Shown: one piece after another, positions 24,894 to 33,549 of the stretch
Numbering within the stretch: position 1 is the stretch's first letter
Layout: every line of letters starts with the position of its first letter
Notes under the pieces: model-generated
Told to the model about the DNA's origin: nothing
Database searches by the model: none
What the model saw: the letters and a program-made list of their open reading frames with translations, nothing else
Program-made: the position numbers and the translations under genes
From: UBA5287 sp041672395
GTDB lineage: Bacteria; Bacteroidota; Bacteroidia; Bacteroidales; Dysgonomonadaceae
DNA length: 39,090 nucleotides
Direction of reading: 5' to 3'
Assembly (NCBI GenBank): GCA_041672395.1
Contig: JBAYZS010000019.1
Coordinates: 1 to 39,090, forward strand

Positions 24894-25940
24894 CTATGTA
24901 GTTTGCATATCTAATTTATTTGAGCTATCTCGTCTTCGTAAGATTTCAGCTTTATATATTTTTGCTCTTTTTCTTTCCAATGAATTTTGACTTGTTGTTT
25001 GTATGAATAAATCCTCTGAAATGACAATCCATTCATGGGCATTGTCCATATCATCAATCATTTCATAAGCAAGAGCGATATTGTTCGCAGCTTTTGCTTT
25101 TTTGTTTTTGTTATTTTCGGTATTATAGAAAAACTCCCATCTTTCAATTGCTTCAATCCACTTGTTATCTTGTGCAAGCACTTCTCCTTGTCGCATTGGA
25201 GTGTTTGGAAGTGTATAATACCATCTGTCCTGCATTACCCAATGAGGTGAAAAAACATAAGTCATTTTTTCTGCTGCATAAACCGTCAATTTTTTAATTG
25301 CATCTTCTCTTGTTGGAAGCATAAATTCATCCATACTTAAAGATTTCTTTAAATCAAATCCTTCCCATGTTAAACTATCATTGAATTGAATGGTTGGTAT
25401 TTTGCCGTCCAATGATGGAAGATAAACATGAATAATTGAATGAATATTGGCTTTTAAATTACCATAGATAATATTTTGTTGAACAAATTGATCTTCACGA
25501 TTGGTTTGAACAATAAGTTTGTCAAGAGAAATAATGGCATCTGTACCTGTAACATTGCGTAAATTATTCATAGTTTGGGGATCGATGGGGTTTTGTTCCC
25601 AAAAATCGTTATCAGTTCTCAAAGGTTTATTAAGTAATACTACATTTTCGAAATAATTCTCCTCATTTAGAAATTGAGATAGGGCTTCAGTGTAAAAAAT
25701 TGCAGTACTGTCAATGTTTGCTTTTATGTGCACAAAATCTTTAGAACCGATTTTTTTTAAGGAATGTCCAATGTCTTCGGGTTGCTCTACAACGTTATTT
25801 ACTATTAATACTGAACGGATATTTGCTGGTAAAGTAACTTGAGCAGGTTCATGTGTTTCTATCGTTAAATATTTAATGCCTGCGCAACTACTTAGTAGTC
25901 CGTTAATAACAACTAGTAATAAGAGTTGAAATTTCTTCAT
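24894..25940 (-). CDS. DUF6340 family lipoprotein
   Basis: 348 residues. A lipoprotein signal (LLVVINGLLSSC, Cys19) places it in the cell envelope. The body resembles the DUF6340 family of Bacteroidota, whose function is unknown. Towards the C-terminus (about 255-320) lie helical segments with TPR character, WIEAIERWEFFYN and KAANNIALAYEMIDDMDNAHEWI, suggesting protein binding. It is a single gene, divergent from etfB, with a promoter-like box about 130 bases upstream. Confidence 0.8.
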   Translation of the reverse strand: MKKFQLLLLVVINGLLSSCAGIKYLTIETHEPAQVTLPANIRSVLIVNNVVEQPEDIGHSLKKIGSKDFVHIKANIDSTAIFYTEALSQFLNEENYFENVVLLNKPLRTDNDFWEQNPIDPQTMNNLRNVTGTDAIISLDKLIVQTNREDQFVQQNIIYGNLKANIHSIIHVYLPSLDGKIPTIQFNDSLTWEGFDLKKSLSMDEFMLPTREDAIKKLTVYAAEKMTYVFSPHWVMQDRWYYTLPNTPMRQGEVLAQDNKWIEAIERWEFFYNTENNKNKKAKAANNIALAYEMIDDMDNAHEWIVISEDLFIQTTSQNSLERKRAKIYKAEILRRRDSSNKLDMQTT

Positions 25941-26071
25941 ACGATTCTTTATTTGGTCTCTTTATGTGTCTTTATTATTTTAAATATTACTGATTATACT
26001 ATTCAGTCGTAATTATAAAACACTTATTTTCTATATCAATTATAGAGTGGAATTAATGTGTGAGCTATATA

Positions 26072-26079
26072 CAAAGATA
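26072..26079 (-). promoter_or_regulatory. Candidate -7 box for the DUF6340 gene
   Basis: On the minus strand this reads TATCTTTG, matching TAnnTTTG. It would leave a leader of about 125 bases, longer than usual here, and no TTG is spaced correctly. Confidence 0.38.
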
Positions 26080-26173
26080 GTTTTTTGTTCAATTGGTTTA
26101 ATACATTATGCTACTTTTTTTCAAGAATTAAAAATGCTTAGTGCTTATATTTAAAGAACTTTTTTTAAAACTA

Positions 26174-26204
26174 TTGTCAGAGCTGAAAAAAATGCGTAAA
26201 TTTG
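26174..26204 (+). promoter_or_regulatory. Promoter of the etfB-etfA-acd operon
   Basis: TTG at 26174-26176 and TAAATTTG at 26197-26204, separated by 20 bases, fit the full Bacteroidota -33/-7 pattern. It is the best promoter in the window, with a predicted leader of about 37 bases. Confidence 0.65.
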
Positions 26205-26247
26205 TTTGTTTTTATTTCAACTACACTAATCTTAATATATTAAAAAG

Positions 26248-27120
26248 ATGGCTTTTAACATTATTGTATTGGCTAAGCAGGTTCCTGATACCCGAAATGT
26301 TGGGAAAGATGCTATGAAAGCTGATGGAACTGTAAACAGAGCGGCATTGGCAGCAATCTTCAATCCAGAAGATCTTAATGCATTAGAACAAGCATTAAGA
26401 ATTAAAGATCAATTTCCCGGTTCAAAGATAACGATTCTTACTATGGGTCCTGGGCGCGCAGCAGAAATTCTTCGCGAAGGATTATTTCGTGGAACAGATG
26501 ACGGAGTGTTACTTACCGATCGTGCATTTGCGGGAGCAGACACTTTGGCAACATCATATGCTCTCTCGATGGCAATTCGTAAGATAGGACATTTTGATAT
26601 TATAATTTCTGGTCGTCAGGCTATTGATGGAGATACAGCACAAGTTGGACCTCAGGTAGCTGAGAAGTTAGGTGTTCCTCAAATAACTTATGCAGAGGAT
26701 ATTGAAGAAATTATTGAAACTAAAGTACGTGTAAAGCGTCGTTTAGATAACGGAGTAGAAATTGTAGAGTGCAAACTTCCGGTACTATTGACTATAAACA
26801 GCAGTGCAAATGCTTGTCGTCCGAGAAATGCCAAATTCCTACAGAAATACAAACATGCAAAAACTGTGACTGAAAGGCAGTCTGAGAATATTGACTATAT
26901 AGATCTTTATAGTGCTCGTCCATATTTGAATTTGACAGAATGGAGTGTAGCGGATGTAGAAGCTGACACAACTCTATGCGGATTATCCGGGTCACCAACA
27001 AAAGTAAAAAAAGTAGAAAACGTAGTTTTCCAAACTAAGGAAAGCAAGCAAATAACTGCTGACAATACGGATATTGAAGAGTTGATGAAAGAGTTAATTG
27101 CAAATCATACAATAGGATAA
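26248..27120 (+). CDS. etfB: Electron transfer flavoprotein beta subunit
   Basis: 290 residues; the small subunit of ETF, which takes electrons from acyl-CoA dehydrogenases and binds AMP or a second FAD. The N-terminus IIVLAKQVPDT is the family signature. Residues 122-135 read GRQAIDGDTAQVGP, similar to the segment in clostridial, electron-bifurcating type ETF; this suggests but does not prove a second FAD and NADH use. The length exceeds that of classical mitochondrial-type EtfB (about 255). It is followed after 10 bases by etfA and belongs to a three-gene operon with a good promoter. Confidence 0.94.
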   Translation: MAFNIIVLAKQVPDTRNVGKDAMKADGTVNRAALAAIFNPEDLNALEQALRIKDQFPGSKITILTMGPGRAAEILREGLFRGTDDGVLLTDRAFAGADTLATSYALSMAIRKIGHFDIIISGRQAIDGDTAQVGPQVAEKLGVPQITYAEDIEEIIETKVRVKRRLDNGVEIVECKLPVLLTINSSANACRPRNAKFLQKYKHAKTVTERQSENIDYIDLYSARPYLNLTEWSVADVEADTTLCGLSGSPTKVKKVENVVFQTKESKQITADNTDIEELMKELIANHTIG

Positions 27121-27130
27121 AAAGAAAAAT

Positions 27131-28150
27131 ATGAATAATTTGTTTGTATATATAGAAGTAGAAGAAGGCATTGTTGCTGATGTTAGTCTTGAATTACTTA
27201 CGAAAGGACGTTCTTTGGCGAATCAACTTGGTTGTAAATTGGAAGCAATTGTTGCAGGAAAACAACTAAATGATGTACCAGTGCAAGTCTTCCCTTATGG
27301 TGTTGATAAATTACACATCTTTAATGACGATAGACTTTCGCCATATACAACTTTGCCACACACCTCAATTCTTGTAAGACTATTTAAAGAAGAAAAGCCC
27401 CAGATTTGTTTGATGGGAGCAACAATTATAGGACGTGATTTGGGTCCACGTGTTTCCTCTAAATTAGGAAGCGGGCTGACAGCCGATTGTACTTCATTAG
27501 AGATCGGTGATTATGATGAAGTTAAGACAGGTAAGTCATATAAGAATCTTTTGTATCAAATTCGTCCGGCATTTGGAGGAAATATAGTTGCTACTATTGT
27601 TAATCCCGATCATCGTCCACAGATGGCTACGGTTCGCGAAGGAGTAATGAAAAAGGAAGTATACGATCAGAAATATAGAGGCGAAGTTGTTGAACATGAT
27701 GTAAATGACTATGTTTCAGAAGATGATTTTGTGGTTTCTATTATTGACCGACATATTGAAAAGTCAAAAGTAAACATCAAGAATTCACCAATTATAGTAT
27801 CAGGAGGTTATGGTGTAGGATCAAAAGAAAACTTCAATCTGCTTTATGAATTAGCTGATCTGCTTGGTGCAGAGGTTGGTGCAACACGTGCCGCTGTTGA
27901 TGCCGGATTCACCGATCATGAACGTCAGATTGGGCAAACCGGAGTAACTGTACGTCCTAAGTTGTACATTGCATGTGGAATTTCAGGTCAGATTCAGCAC
28001 ATCGCCGGAATGCAGGAAAGTTCTATCATTATTTCCATTAATAACGATGCAAATGCACCCATTAACGCCATTGCGGACTACGTGATTACAGGCGAATTGG
28101 AGACAGTGATTCCAAAGATGATCAAATACTATAAAAAGAATTCAAAATAA
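27131..28150 (+). CDS. etfA: Electron transfer flavoprotein alpha subunit
   Basis: 339 residues. The N-terminal ETF domain (about 1-190) is followed by the C-terminal FAD-binding domain (about 215-335), with GATRAAVDAGF, QIGQTGVTVRPKLYIACGIS and GQIQHIAGMQ, and INNDANAPI near the end. The flavin-contacting Arg of the usual GGRG motif (human ETFA Arg249) is replaced: the sequence reads SGGYGVGSKENF, with Tyr227. I believe related Bacteroidota proteins share this, but that was not checked. It pairs with EtfB in one cytosolic heterodimer; the next gene is 47 bases on. Confidence 0.95.
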   Translation: MNNLFVYIEVEEGIVADVSLELLTKGRSLANQLGCKLEAIVAGKQLNDVPVQVFPYGVDKLHIFNDDRLSPYTTLPHTSILVRLFKEEKPQICLMGATIIGRDLGPRVSSKLGSGLTADCTSLEIGDYDEVKTGKSYKNLLYQIRPAFGGNIVATIVNPDHRPQMATVREGVMKKEVYDQKYRGEVVEHDVNDYVSEDDFVVSIIDRHIEKSKVNIKNSPIIVSGGYGVGSKENFNLLYELADLLGAEVGATRAAVDAGFTDHERQIGQTGVTVRPKLYIACGISGQIQHIAGMQESSIIISINNDANAPINAIADYVITGELETVIPKMIKYYKKNSK

Positions 28151-28197
28151 TAAACCATCTTACTTATCCTGAAAGGGAAGTTAAAAATACAAATATT

Positions 28198-29916
28198 ATG
28201 TCAAATTTTTATACAGATACTCCGCAATTCAAGCATTATCTTGAACATCCGTTGATGAAACGAATTGTGGAATTAAAGGAAAGAAACTTCGCTGACAAAG
28301 ATTCATATGATTATGCTCCAATGGACTTTGAGGACACATTGGACAGCTATGATAAAGTGTTGGAAGTAGTAGGTGAAATTTGTGGTGAAATTGTTGAGTC
28401 AAATTCCGAAGAAGTTGATCATACAGGTCCAACTTTGGATCATAATAGAGTTTCATATGCGCCAAAAACCTCAGAAAATCTGGATGCTCTAAATAAAGCA
28501 GGATTAATGGGGATGACACTTGCACGCAAGTATGGCGGTCTCAATTTCTCGATGGTTCCATATATGATTTCAGCCGATATTGTTAGTCGTGCCGATGCGA
28601 GTTTCCAAAACATTTGGATGCTTCAGGAATGTGCTGCAACAATTTATGAATTTGGAAGTGAAGAACAAAAAAACAAGTATTTACCACGAATAGTAGAAGG
28701 TGAAACCATGTCTATGGACTTGACTGAGCCTGATGCGGGGTCTGATTTGCAGGCAGTTATGCTTAAGGCGACATATAATCAGGCCGAAGATCAATGGTAT
28801 TTAAATGGAGTAAAGCGATTTATCACCAATGGTGATGCAGATATTCATTTAGTATTGGCCCGTTCAGAAGAAGGTACAAAAGATGCACGTGGATTGTCAA
28901 TGTTTATTTATGACAAGAAAAGCGGTGGAGTAAATGTTCGTCGTATTGAGAACAAGATGGGTATCAAAGGAGCTCCCACCTGTGAATTGGTGTATAAAAA
29001 TGCCAAAGCCGAATTAGTCGGAACCCGTCGCATGGGACTTATCAAGTATGTTATGTCGTTGATGAACGGTGCCCGTTTGGGAATTATGGCACAATCCGTT
29101 GGACTTAGCGAAGCAGCTACTCGCGAGGCATGTCAATATGCAATGGAGCGCCGTCAGTTCAACAAAGAAATCATCAATTTCCCGGCAGTATATGAAATAC
29201 TTGCCAACATGCGTGCAAAAACCGATGCATCACGTACATTATTGTACGAAACTTGCCGATTTGTTGATATGTACAAAACGTTGGAAGATATTTCTGCAGA
29301 GCGTAAACTGACACCAGAGGAAAGAAACGAAATGAAATACTTTTCAAAATTGGCAGATGCTTTTACTCCACTTGGAAAAGGAATGAGTAGTGAATATGCC
29401 AATCAAAACGCATCGGATTCAGTGCAAGTGCATGGTGGATCGGGTTTTATGAAAGATTATAAATGTGAACGATTGTACCGTGATGCCCGCATCACCAATA
29501 TCTATGAAGGTACAACGCAATTGCAGGTAGTAGCTGCAATTCGTCACGTAACTACCGGCACATACCTGCAACGTATCAAAGAATATGAAGCAATGCCCGT
29601 ATCTCCAGAACTTGAACCGTTGAAACGAAAACTTTCAAAGATGACTCAGATGTATGAGAAGCTGACTGAAATTGTTTCAGCTCCACGAGATGAGGAATAT
29701 TTGGATTTCCATTCACGCAGATTAGTAGAAACTGCCGGCCACATTATTATGGGTCATTTGTTGGTGCGCGATGCCAATAAAAATCCAGATATGTTCCGTC
29801 GTTCTGCAGAAGTATATATTATTAACGGACAAGCAGAAGTAATCAAAAACTATAATTTTGTAACTAAATCTCGCATTGAAGATCTCGGATATTTTAAAGC
29901 AGATTTAAACGATTAA
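28198..29916 (+). CDS. Acyl-CoA dehydrogenase with C-terminal extension
   Basis: 572 residues, against about 380-400 for classical members. The FAD-dependent dehydrogenase core (about 80-445) has MDLTEPDAGSDLQAV, KRFITNG, RRQFNKEIINFPAVYEI, VQVHGGSGFMKDY and RDARITNIYEGTTQLQ, where the IYEGT Glu corresponds to the catalytic base of short- and medium-chain enzymes. The N-terminus (1-80) and the last 125 residues are additional domains of the large acyl-CoA dehydrogenase type. It oxidises an acyl-CoA and passes electrons to the EtfAB encoded upstream; the substrate is unknown. A strong terminator follows. Confidence 0.92.
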   Translation: MSNFYTDTPQFKHYLEHPLMKRIVELKERNFADKDSYDYAPMDFEDTLDSYDKVLEVVGEICGEIVESNSEEVDHTGPTLDHNRVSYAPKTSENLDALNKAGLMGMTLARKYGGLNFSMVPYMISADIVSRADASFQNIWMLQECAATIYEFGSEEQKNKYLPRIVEGETMSMDLTEPDAGSDLQAVMLKATYNQAEDQWYLNGVKRFITNGDADIHLVLARSEEGTKDARGLSMFIYDKKSGGVNVRRIENKMGIKGAPTCELVYKNAKAELVGTRRMGLIKYVMSLMNGARLGIMAQSVGLSEAATREACQYAMERRQFNKEIINFPAVYEILANMRAKTDASRTLLYETCRFVDMYKTLEDISAERKLTPEERNEMKYFSKLADAFTPLGKGMSSEYANQNASDSVQVHGGSGFMKDYKCERLYRDARITNIYEGTTQLQVVAAIRHVTTGTYLQRIKEYEAMPVSPELEPLKRKLSKMTQMYEKLTEIVSAPRDEEYLDFHSRRLVETAGHIIMGHLLVRDANKNPDMFRRSAEVYIINGQAEVIKNYNFVTKSRIEDLGYFKADLND

Positions 29917-29942
29917 AAAACATTCATAGTTCATAATAGTTG

Positions 29943-29981
29943 AGTCGGGGGACAGAAGTATTCTGTTCCTCGACTTTTTTA
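29943..29981 (+). terminator. Rho-independent terminator after acd
   Basis: Fifteen-base stem starting AGTCGGGGGACAGAA (29943-29957), loop GTA, right arm TTCTGTTCCTCGACT with two G-T pairs, then a T-run at 29975-29981. It ends the etfB-etfA-acd operon. Confidence 0.93.
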
Positions 29982-30012
29982 TTTGAATCATTAGGGAGTT
30001 AGGTTTTTAATC

Positions 30013-30115
30013 AGAAATGTGGGGACGAGAAGGGAGTTGGCGATTGGGTTATTGTTAGAAATGTGGGGACGAGAAGGGAGTTGGTGATTGGGTTATTATT
30101 AGAAATATTGGGAAC
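30013..30115 (+). repeat. 44-base tandem repeat, about 2.3 copies
   Basis: Unit 1 at 30013-30056 and unit 2 at 30057-30100 both begin AGAAATGTGGGGACGAGA and differ at only two or three positions. A decayed third unit starts AGAAATATTGGGAAC at 30101. No protein frame is conserved through the units. Confidence 0.88.
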
Positions 30116-30190
30116 AATTATTCGACATATTTAAAGGTTAAATATTGATAAAACACATTTGGAGATATTTTGAATTTTAGTGAGACCATA

Positions 30191-30219
30191 GTGGGAGGAG
30201 CGTGGGAGGAGCGTGGAAG
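30191..30219 (+). repeat. 11-base tandem repeat GTGGGAGGAGC
   Basis: Two perfect copies at 30191-30201 and 30202-30212 and a partial third, GTGGAAG, at 30213-30219. It is preceded by ATA, as is the related minus-strand repeat at 16981-17002. Confidence 0.7.
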
Positions 30220-30395
30220 GTAGTTGGGAAGACCTTAAAGTTAAATAATGTGAAATATGTTATATAAGATGTACATGTTTTACTGTATACGATTCTGAAC
30301 GAGGGAACAAGGTATTTTTGAAAGCAAATGCAGAATGTAATAATATTGCTTTATTTGATAAAGAATAAGAGAACTTATCATTTTTTTGGGTGAGT

Positions 30396-30427
30396 AAAAA
30401 AGGTACAAATATTACTTTGTACCCTTT
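30396..30427 (-). terminator. Terminator of the Hdr/Qmo-like operon, containing the stop codon
   Basis: On the minus strand GGTACAAA and TTTGTACC (30416-30423 and 30402-30409) pair around a six-base loop, extended to about 12 pairs by flanking A's and T's, followed by TTTTTT (30401-30396). The TAA of the last gene (30414-30412) lies in the loop. Confidence 0.88.
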
Positions 30428-31476
30428 ATAGATTTCAGTTTTGAAAAATACATTGCGAAGGATCGATAGAGGAAATGAGTCCATTTACCGAAAGGTACAA
30501 TAATGAGTGCCCATTGTGCCAAAACAGTGAGGTGAATTATGTACATCCATTTGTTGGACTCCAATAAATCGATATCAATGAACAGTCGTACTAATAACGC
30601 TGTAATCCCCATCAATAATAGCCATATAACAAACAACCAATCAGAAGGCTGAGAGAACCTGTTCAATGATTTGTTTTTTCTTACCCTGTCAGAAACAAAA
30701 TGGATTGTCACTACAAATATCAGTAAACTAACCACATAGCCAAATATTATCACGAACACGTTTTCAGTCGCGAACCAGTTTAAAAACACTGTAGTAAACA
30801 ACAACGACAAATAAGATAAAACCAGAATGAAGTGTTCGAGCCATCTGAAGTTGTTTTTTTCGTCGCAATCTCTTGAACGCTTTTGTGTTAACATGTTCAC
30901 AAATAAATCTTCCAACGCCGAAAAATAATATTTAAATGGCACCTTTGTATTCGTTTTTACAATAGTGAAATACCACATTCTTAGCAGGTTGGGTAAAAAT
31001 ATCACAACCATCATAATTCCAATAGCAATCATTTCAAAATAGTGTCCGAAATGAAGCATCTGTTCCAGATTGTAACTCACCGAATTAGCAAAAAGCAATA
31101 CAGCTGCGAAAACGATTACCATTGCAAGAATTGTTAGAGGAAGCGATTTGTACAATAACCCTGAAAGTCCCGTCCAATCATATTTTGCCGTCAACCATCG
31201 TCGTAGAGACATCATCAGTTCACCCGGGTTAGCTTCTTGCGGACAGTTGGATGTACATTCACCGCAATAATAACATTCCCAGGGTTTTAGCGACGATTTG
31301 ATCTCATCTTCCAATCCCAGCACACTATTACGAACCATTTCACGCGGAAATGATTCGTCGGAAGTTGATAATGAACATATTGCCGTGCATGTTCCACAAT
31401 TGTAGCACGCGTTCATATTCACTGTCCCGTATTTTTTGAGCTCCTTTGAAAAAGTCGGATTTATTTTTGTCGCCAT
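30412..31476 (-). CDS. HdrC-HdrE-type membrane iron-sulfur protein (QmoC-like)
   Basis: 354 residues. The N-terminal HdrC-like domain has two 4Fe-4S motifs, Cys24-27-30-34 (CYNCGTCTAIC) and Cys68-71-74-78 (CYYCGECTSNC), with the LRRW helix after them. Residues about 105-340 hold about six transmembrane helices like NarI/DsrM/HdrE, with histidines suited to bind haem b (LEHFILVLSYL, IIHLTVLAQW, GKWTHFLYR). This fusion is the architecture of QmoC in sulfate reducers, which links quinol to a soluble HdrA-like module. The ATG at 31476 is two bases after the previous stop; a GTG one codon earlier is unlikely. It is the last gene of the operon. Confidence 0.9.
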   Translation of the reverse strand: MATKINPTFSKELKKYGTVNMNACYNCGTCTAICSLSTSDESFPREMVRNSVLGLEDEIKSSLKPWECYYCGECTSNCPQEANPGELMMSLRRWLTAKYDWTGLSGLLYKSLPLTILAMVIVFAAVLLFANSVSYNLEQMLHFGHYFEMIAIGIMMVVIFLPNLLRMWYFTIVKTNTKVPFKYYFSALEDLFVNMLTQKRSRDCDEKNNFRWLEHFILVLSYLSLLFTTVFLNWFATENVFVIIFGYVVSLLIFVVTIHFVSDRVRKNKSLNRFSQPSDWLFVIWLLLMGITALLVRLFIDIDLLESNKWMYIIHLTVLAQWALIIVPFGKWTHFLYRSFAMYFSKLKSIKGTK

Positions 31477-31478
31477 CA

Positions 31479-31754
31479 CTATGCCAATTTATAAGAATAA
31501 TACTCGTCCATATCATCAATCTGTCCTACTGCCACAATGCCATATTTCACTAATGTGGTCACAAAATACATCACTTCTGATGTCGGCAACTGCAATTTTT
31601 CAGACAGTTGAGCAATTGTCAATTCTTCATTTTTGAGCGCTTCCGATATTGCCTTTTTAATTCGGTTAAATTCTTTCAATTCTTCCTTCAGATGCTCCGG
31701 GACCCCTTGTTTTTCCCTCAAGTATTTTGCTGTTTTTCCTACTTCTACTTCCAT
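31479..31754 (-). CDS. Small winged-helix protein within the Hdr/Qmo-like operon
   Basis: 91 residues. A helical N-terminus (about 1-42) is followed by a winged helix-turn-helix (about 43-88): LTIAQLSEKLQLPTSEVMYFVTTLVKYGIV, then a two-strand wing ending YYSYKLA. No cysteines or metal motifs are seen. It is 4 bases after the long HdrA-like gene and 2 before the membrane subunit, so it is made in step with the complex and may be an assembly or structural subunit rather than a regulator. I cannot assign a function. Confidence 0.75.
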   Translation of the reverse strand: MEVEVGKTAKYLREKQGVPEHLKEELKEFNRIKKAISEALKNEELTIAQLSEKLQLPTSEVMYFVTTLVKYGIVAVGQIDDMDEYYSYKLA

Positions 31755-31758
31755 AATT

Positions 31759-33549
31759 TTAAGCTAATACATCGATCATACTCATTATTTCTTCACTCGT
31801 ATATCCAATCAGATTTATGGCATCTTCAGGGCACACAGGCGCGCACATGCCGCAACCCTTGCATACTGAGGTGTTTACGACTGCTATGGGTTTTCCATTC
31901 AGTTCCTGTTTTTCAATATTAGACGGTAATGCGTCATGTACTTCAAGGCCATTTGGTTTTCCATTCAGTACTTGTTTTTCAATAGCGTCAAACGGGCATG
32001 CTTCTTGGCATTTGCCACACCAAACACATAAATCTTGATTTATTTCAGCCACAATCGGTTCAGTTTCAAGCGTTCCCTTGCTAATATACGAATAAGATTT
32101 AGTAGCAGCCGCCAATGCAGAATTCACCGATTCAGAAATGTTTTTTGGTCCCTGGCAAGCACCAGCTATTGTTATTCCATCAATAACCGTTTCCACCGGT
32201 CGGAGTTTCACATGAATTTCATTATAGAATTTATCCCTGCCTTTTGGTATTTTAAACATGCTTCCGATGGATTGATCTGCACGAGGAACCATTCCAGTCA
32301 CCAAAACTATCAGATCAGTCTCTACTGCTAATTCTTTACCAGCCGACAAAATATCTTTAACCGTCACAACGGTTTTTTTCCCTTCCGAGGTGATTTGAGG
32401 AGGATTGTTATAATCGAATTGCAGATAAATATCACCCAATTCAAGTGACTCAGCATAAAGCAATTCCTGTTTTCCATATGTTCTGATACCCCTGTTCAGA
32501 TGGAAATTATTGATATTTTTGAATTTCTTTTTCGCCACTATCGCCGTGTGAATGACAGAAGTACAACAAAAACGAGAGCAATATGTGTTTTCACCATTTT
32601 CCTGACGACTCCCCACGCAATAAATATATGCGATATTGTTTATCTCTTTTCCTTTGTACATCAATCTGTTTCCCGTTGATTTATCAACCAGTTGTTTAAA
32701 TTCAGGAAGCGTAATTATGTTATCATTTATCATGTAATCAAATTCCCCTTTTTGAGGAACATAATGATCGAATCCCGTTGCTACAACAACAGAACCCACA
32801 TTAACCTCCATGATTTCCATTGGATCACCCTCATTTATAGGTCTTTTGCGTATTTTTAGAGTGAAATTTCCGATACTACCTTTCGAAGAAATTACTTCGG
32901 CACCCATAAGAATCGTAACATTTTCACGTTGAAACAGATCGCTGTATATACGATTGATAAGCTCGTTCCCTTTCTCGTCCGACATAAATAAGTCGCCCCA
33001 TTCAGCCGTGTGTCCGCCAACTTTGTTTTCCTTTTCTATCAGGATAACCGTTGATTTTTTATCAGAAAGAGAGATGGCCGCCTTCAAACCCGCAACACCT
33101 GCACCAATAACGGCAATAGTTTTCTCTGCCTCAAATTGATTAGTGTATAGAGGTTCAGCGTAACGTGATTTTGCAATAGCCGCTTTGACCAGATGAATTG
33201 CTTTTTCCGTAGCCCCTTCCGTATCATCAGAGTGAGCCCAAGAAGCTTGTTCCCGAATATTGGCGTGAACATAAGTATATTTGTTCAAATCACCCCGTTC
33301 GGTAACGTTTCTGAACGTTGTGAGATGCAGTTTTGGAGAACAAGAAGCCACAATAACTCCATCTAAACCATAGTCTTTTATATCATTCACCATTTCATTC
33401 TGATTAGAATCAGAACAAGCAAACATTGTAGTTTTTGATAACACAACCCCGTCTTCATGTTCCACTGCCTGTCGTACTTTCTCAACATCCACATAATCAG
33501 ATATGTTCCCACCGCAATGACAAATATAAACACCTATTCTATTTTTCAT
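31759..33549 (-). CDS. HdrA-like flavoprotein with C-terminal ferredoxin domain
   Basis: 596 residues. The N-terminus IGVYICHCGGNISDYV and the TMFACSDSNQNEM and SCSPKLHLTTFR segments are the Cys-containing HdrA N-terminal domain; IREQASWAH follows. The FAD-binding GAGVAGLKAA starts near residue 149, and CSRFCCTSVIHTA carries the HdrA CxxxCC motif. Two 4Fe-4S motifs close the protein, CVWCGKCQEACP and CKGCGMCAPVCP. Between them is an internal duplication, IEKQVLNGKP and IEKQELNGKP, 22 residues apart. It should pass electrons between flavin and iron-sulfur clusters. It overlaps the previous gene by 4 bases (ATGA). Confidence 0.92.
   Translation of the reverse strand: MKNRIGVYICHCGGNISDYVDVEKVRQAVEHEDGVVLSKTTMFACSDSNQNEMVNDIKDYGLDGVIVASCSPKLHLTTFRNVTERGDLNKYTYVHANIREQASWAHSDDTEGATEKAIHLVKAAIAKSRYAEPLYTNQFEAEKTIAVIGAGVAGLKAAISLSDKKSTVILIEKENKVGGHTAEWGDLFMSDEKGNELINRIYSDLFQRENVTILMGAEVISSKGSIGNFTLKIRKRPINEGDPMEIMEVNVGSVVVATGFDHYVPQKGEFDYMINDNIITLPEFKQLVDKSTGNRLMYKGKEINNIAYIYCVGSRQENGENTYCSRFCCTSVIHTAIVAKKKFKNINNFHLNRGIRTYGKQELLYAESLELGDIYLQFDYNNPPQITSEGKKTVVTVKDILSAGKELAVETDLIVLVTGMVPRADQSIGSMFKIPKGRDKFYNEIHVKLRPVETVIDGITIAGACQGPKNISESVNSALAAATKSYSYISKGTLETEPIVAEINQDLCVWCGKCQEACPFDAIEKQVLNGKPNGLEVHDALPSNIEKQELNGKPIAVVNTSVCKGCGMCAPVCPEDAINLIGYTSEEIMSMIDVLA

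Larger units (their letters stand above)
25941..26247. other. 307-base divergent gap with two opposing promoters
   Basis: No gene is seen. The gap separates DUF6340 (minus) and etfB (plus) and carries one -7 box for each. It is very AT-rich and has no strong hairpin. Confidence 0.6.
29982..30395. other. Gene-free gap with two tandem repeats
   Basis: About 410 bases between two convergent operons and their terminators. It holds a 44-base tandem repeat (30013-30115), an 11-base tandem repeat (30191-30218), and otherwise AT-rich sequence with no convincing open frame. The repeat part is markedly G-rich on the plus strand compared with its surroundings. Confidence 0.65.

Noticed and set aside
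30260..30484. 74-codon minus-strand frame reaching into the repeat-rich gap
   Set aside because: It overlaps the QmoC-like gene's 3' end in another frame and continues through its terminator; no recognisable sequence.
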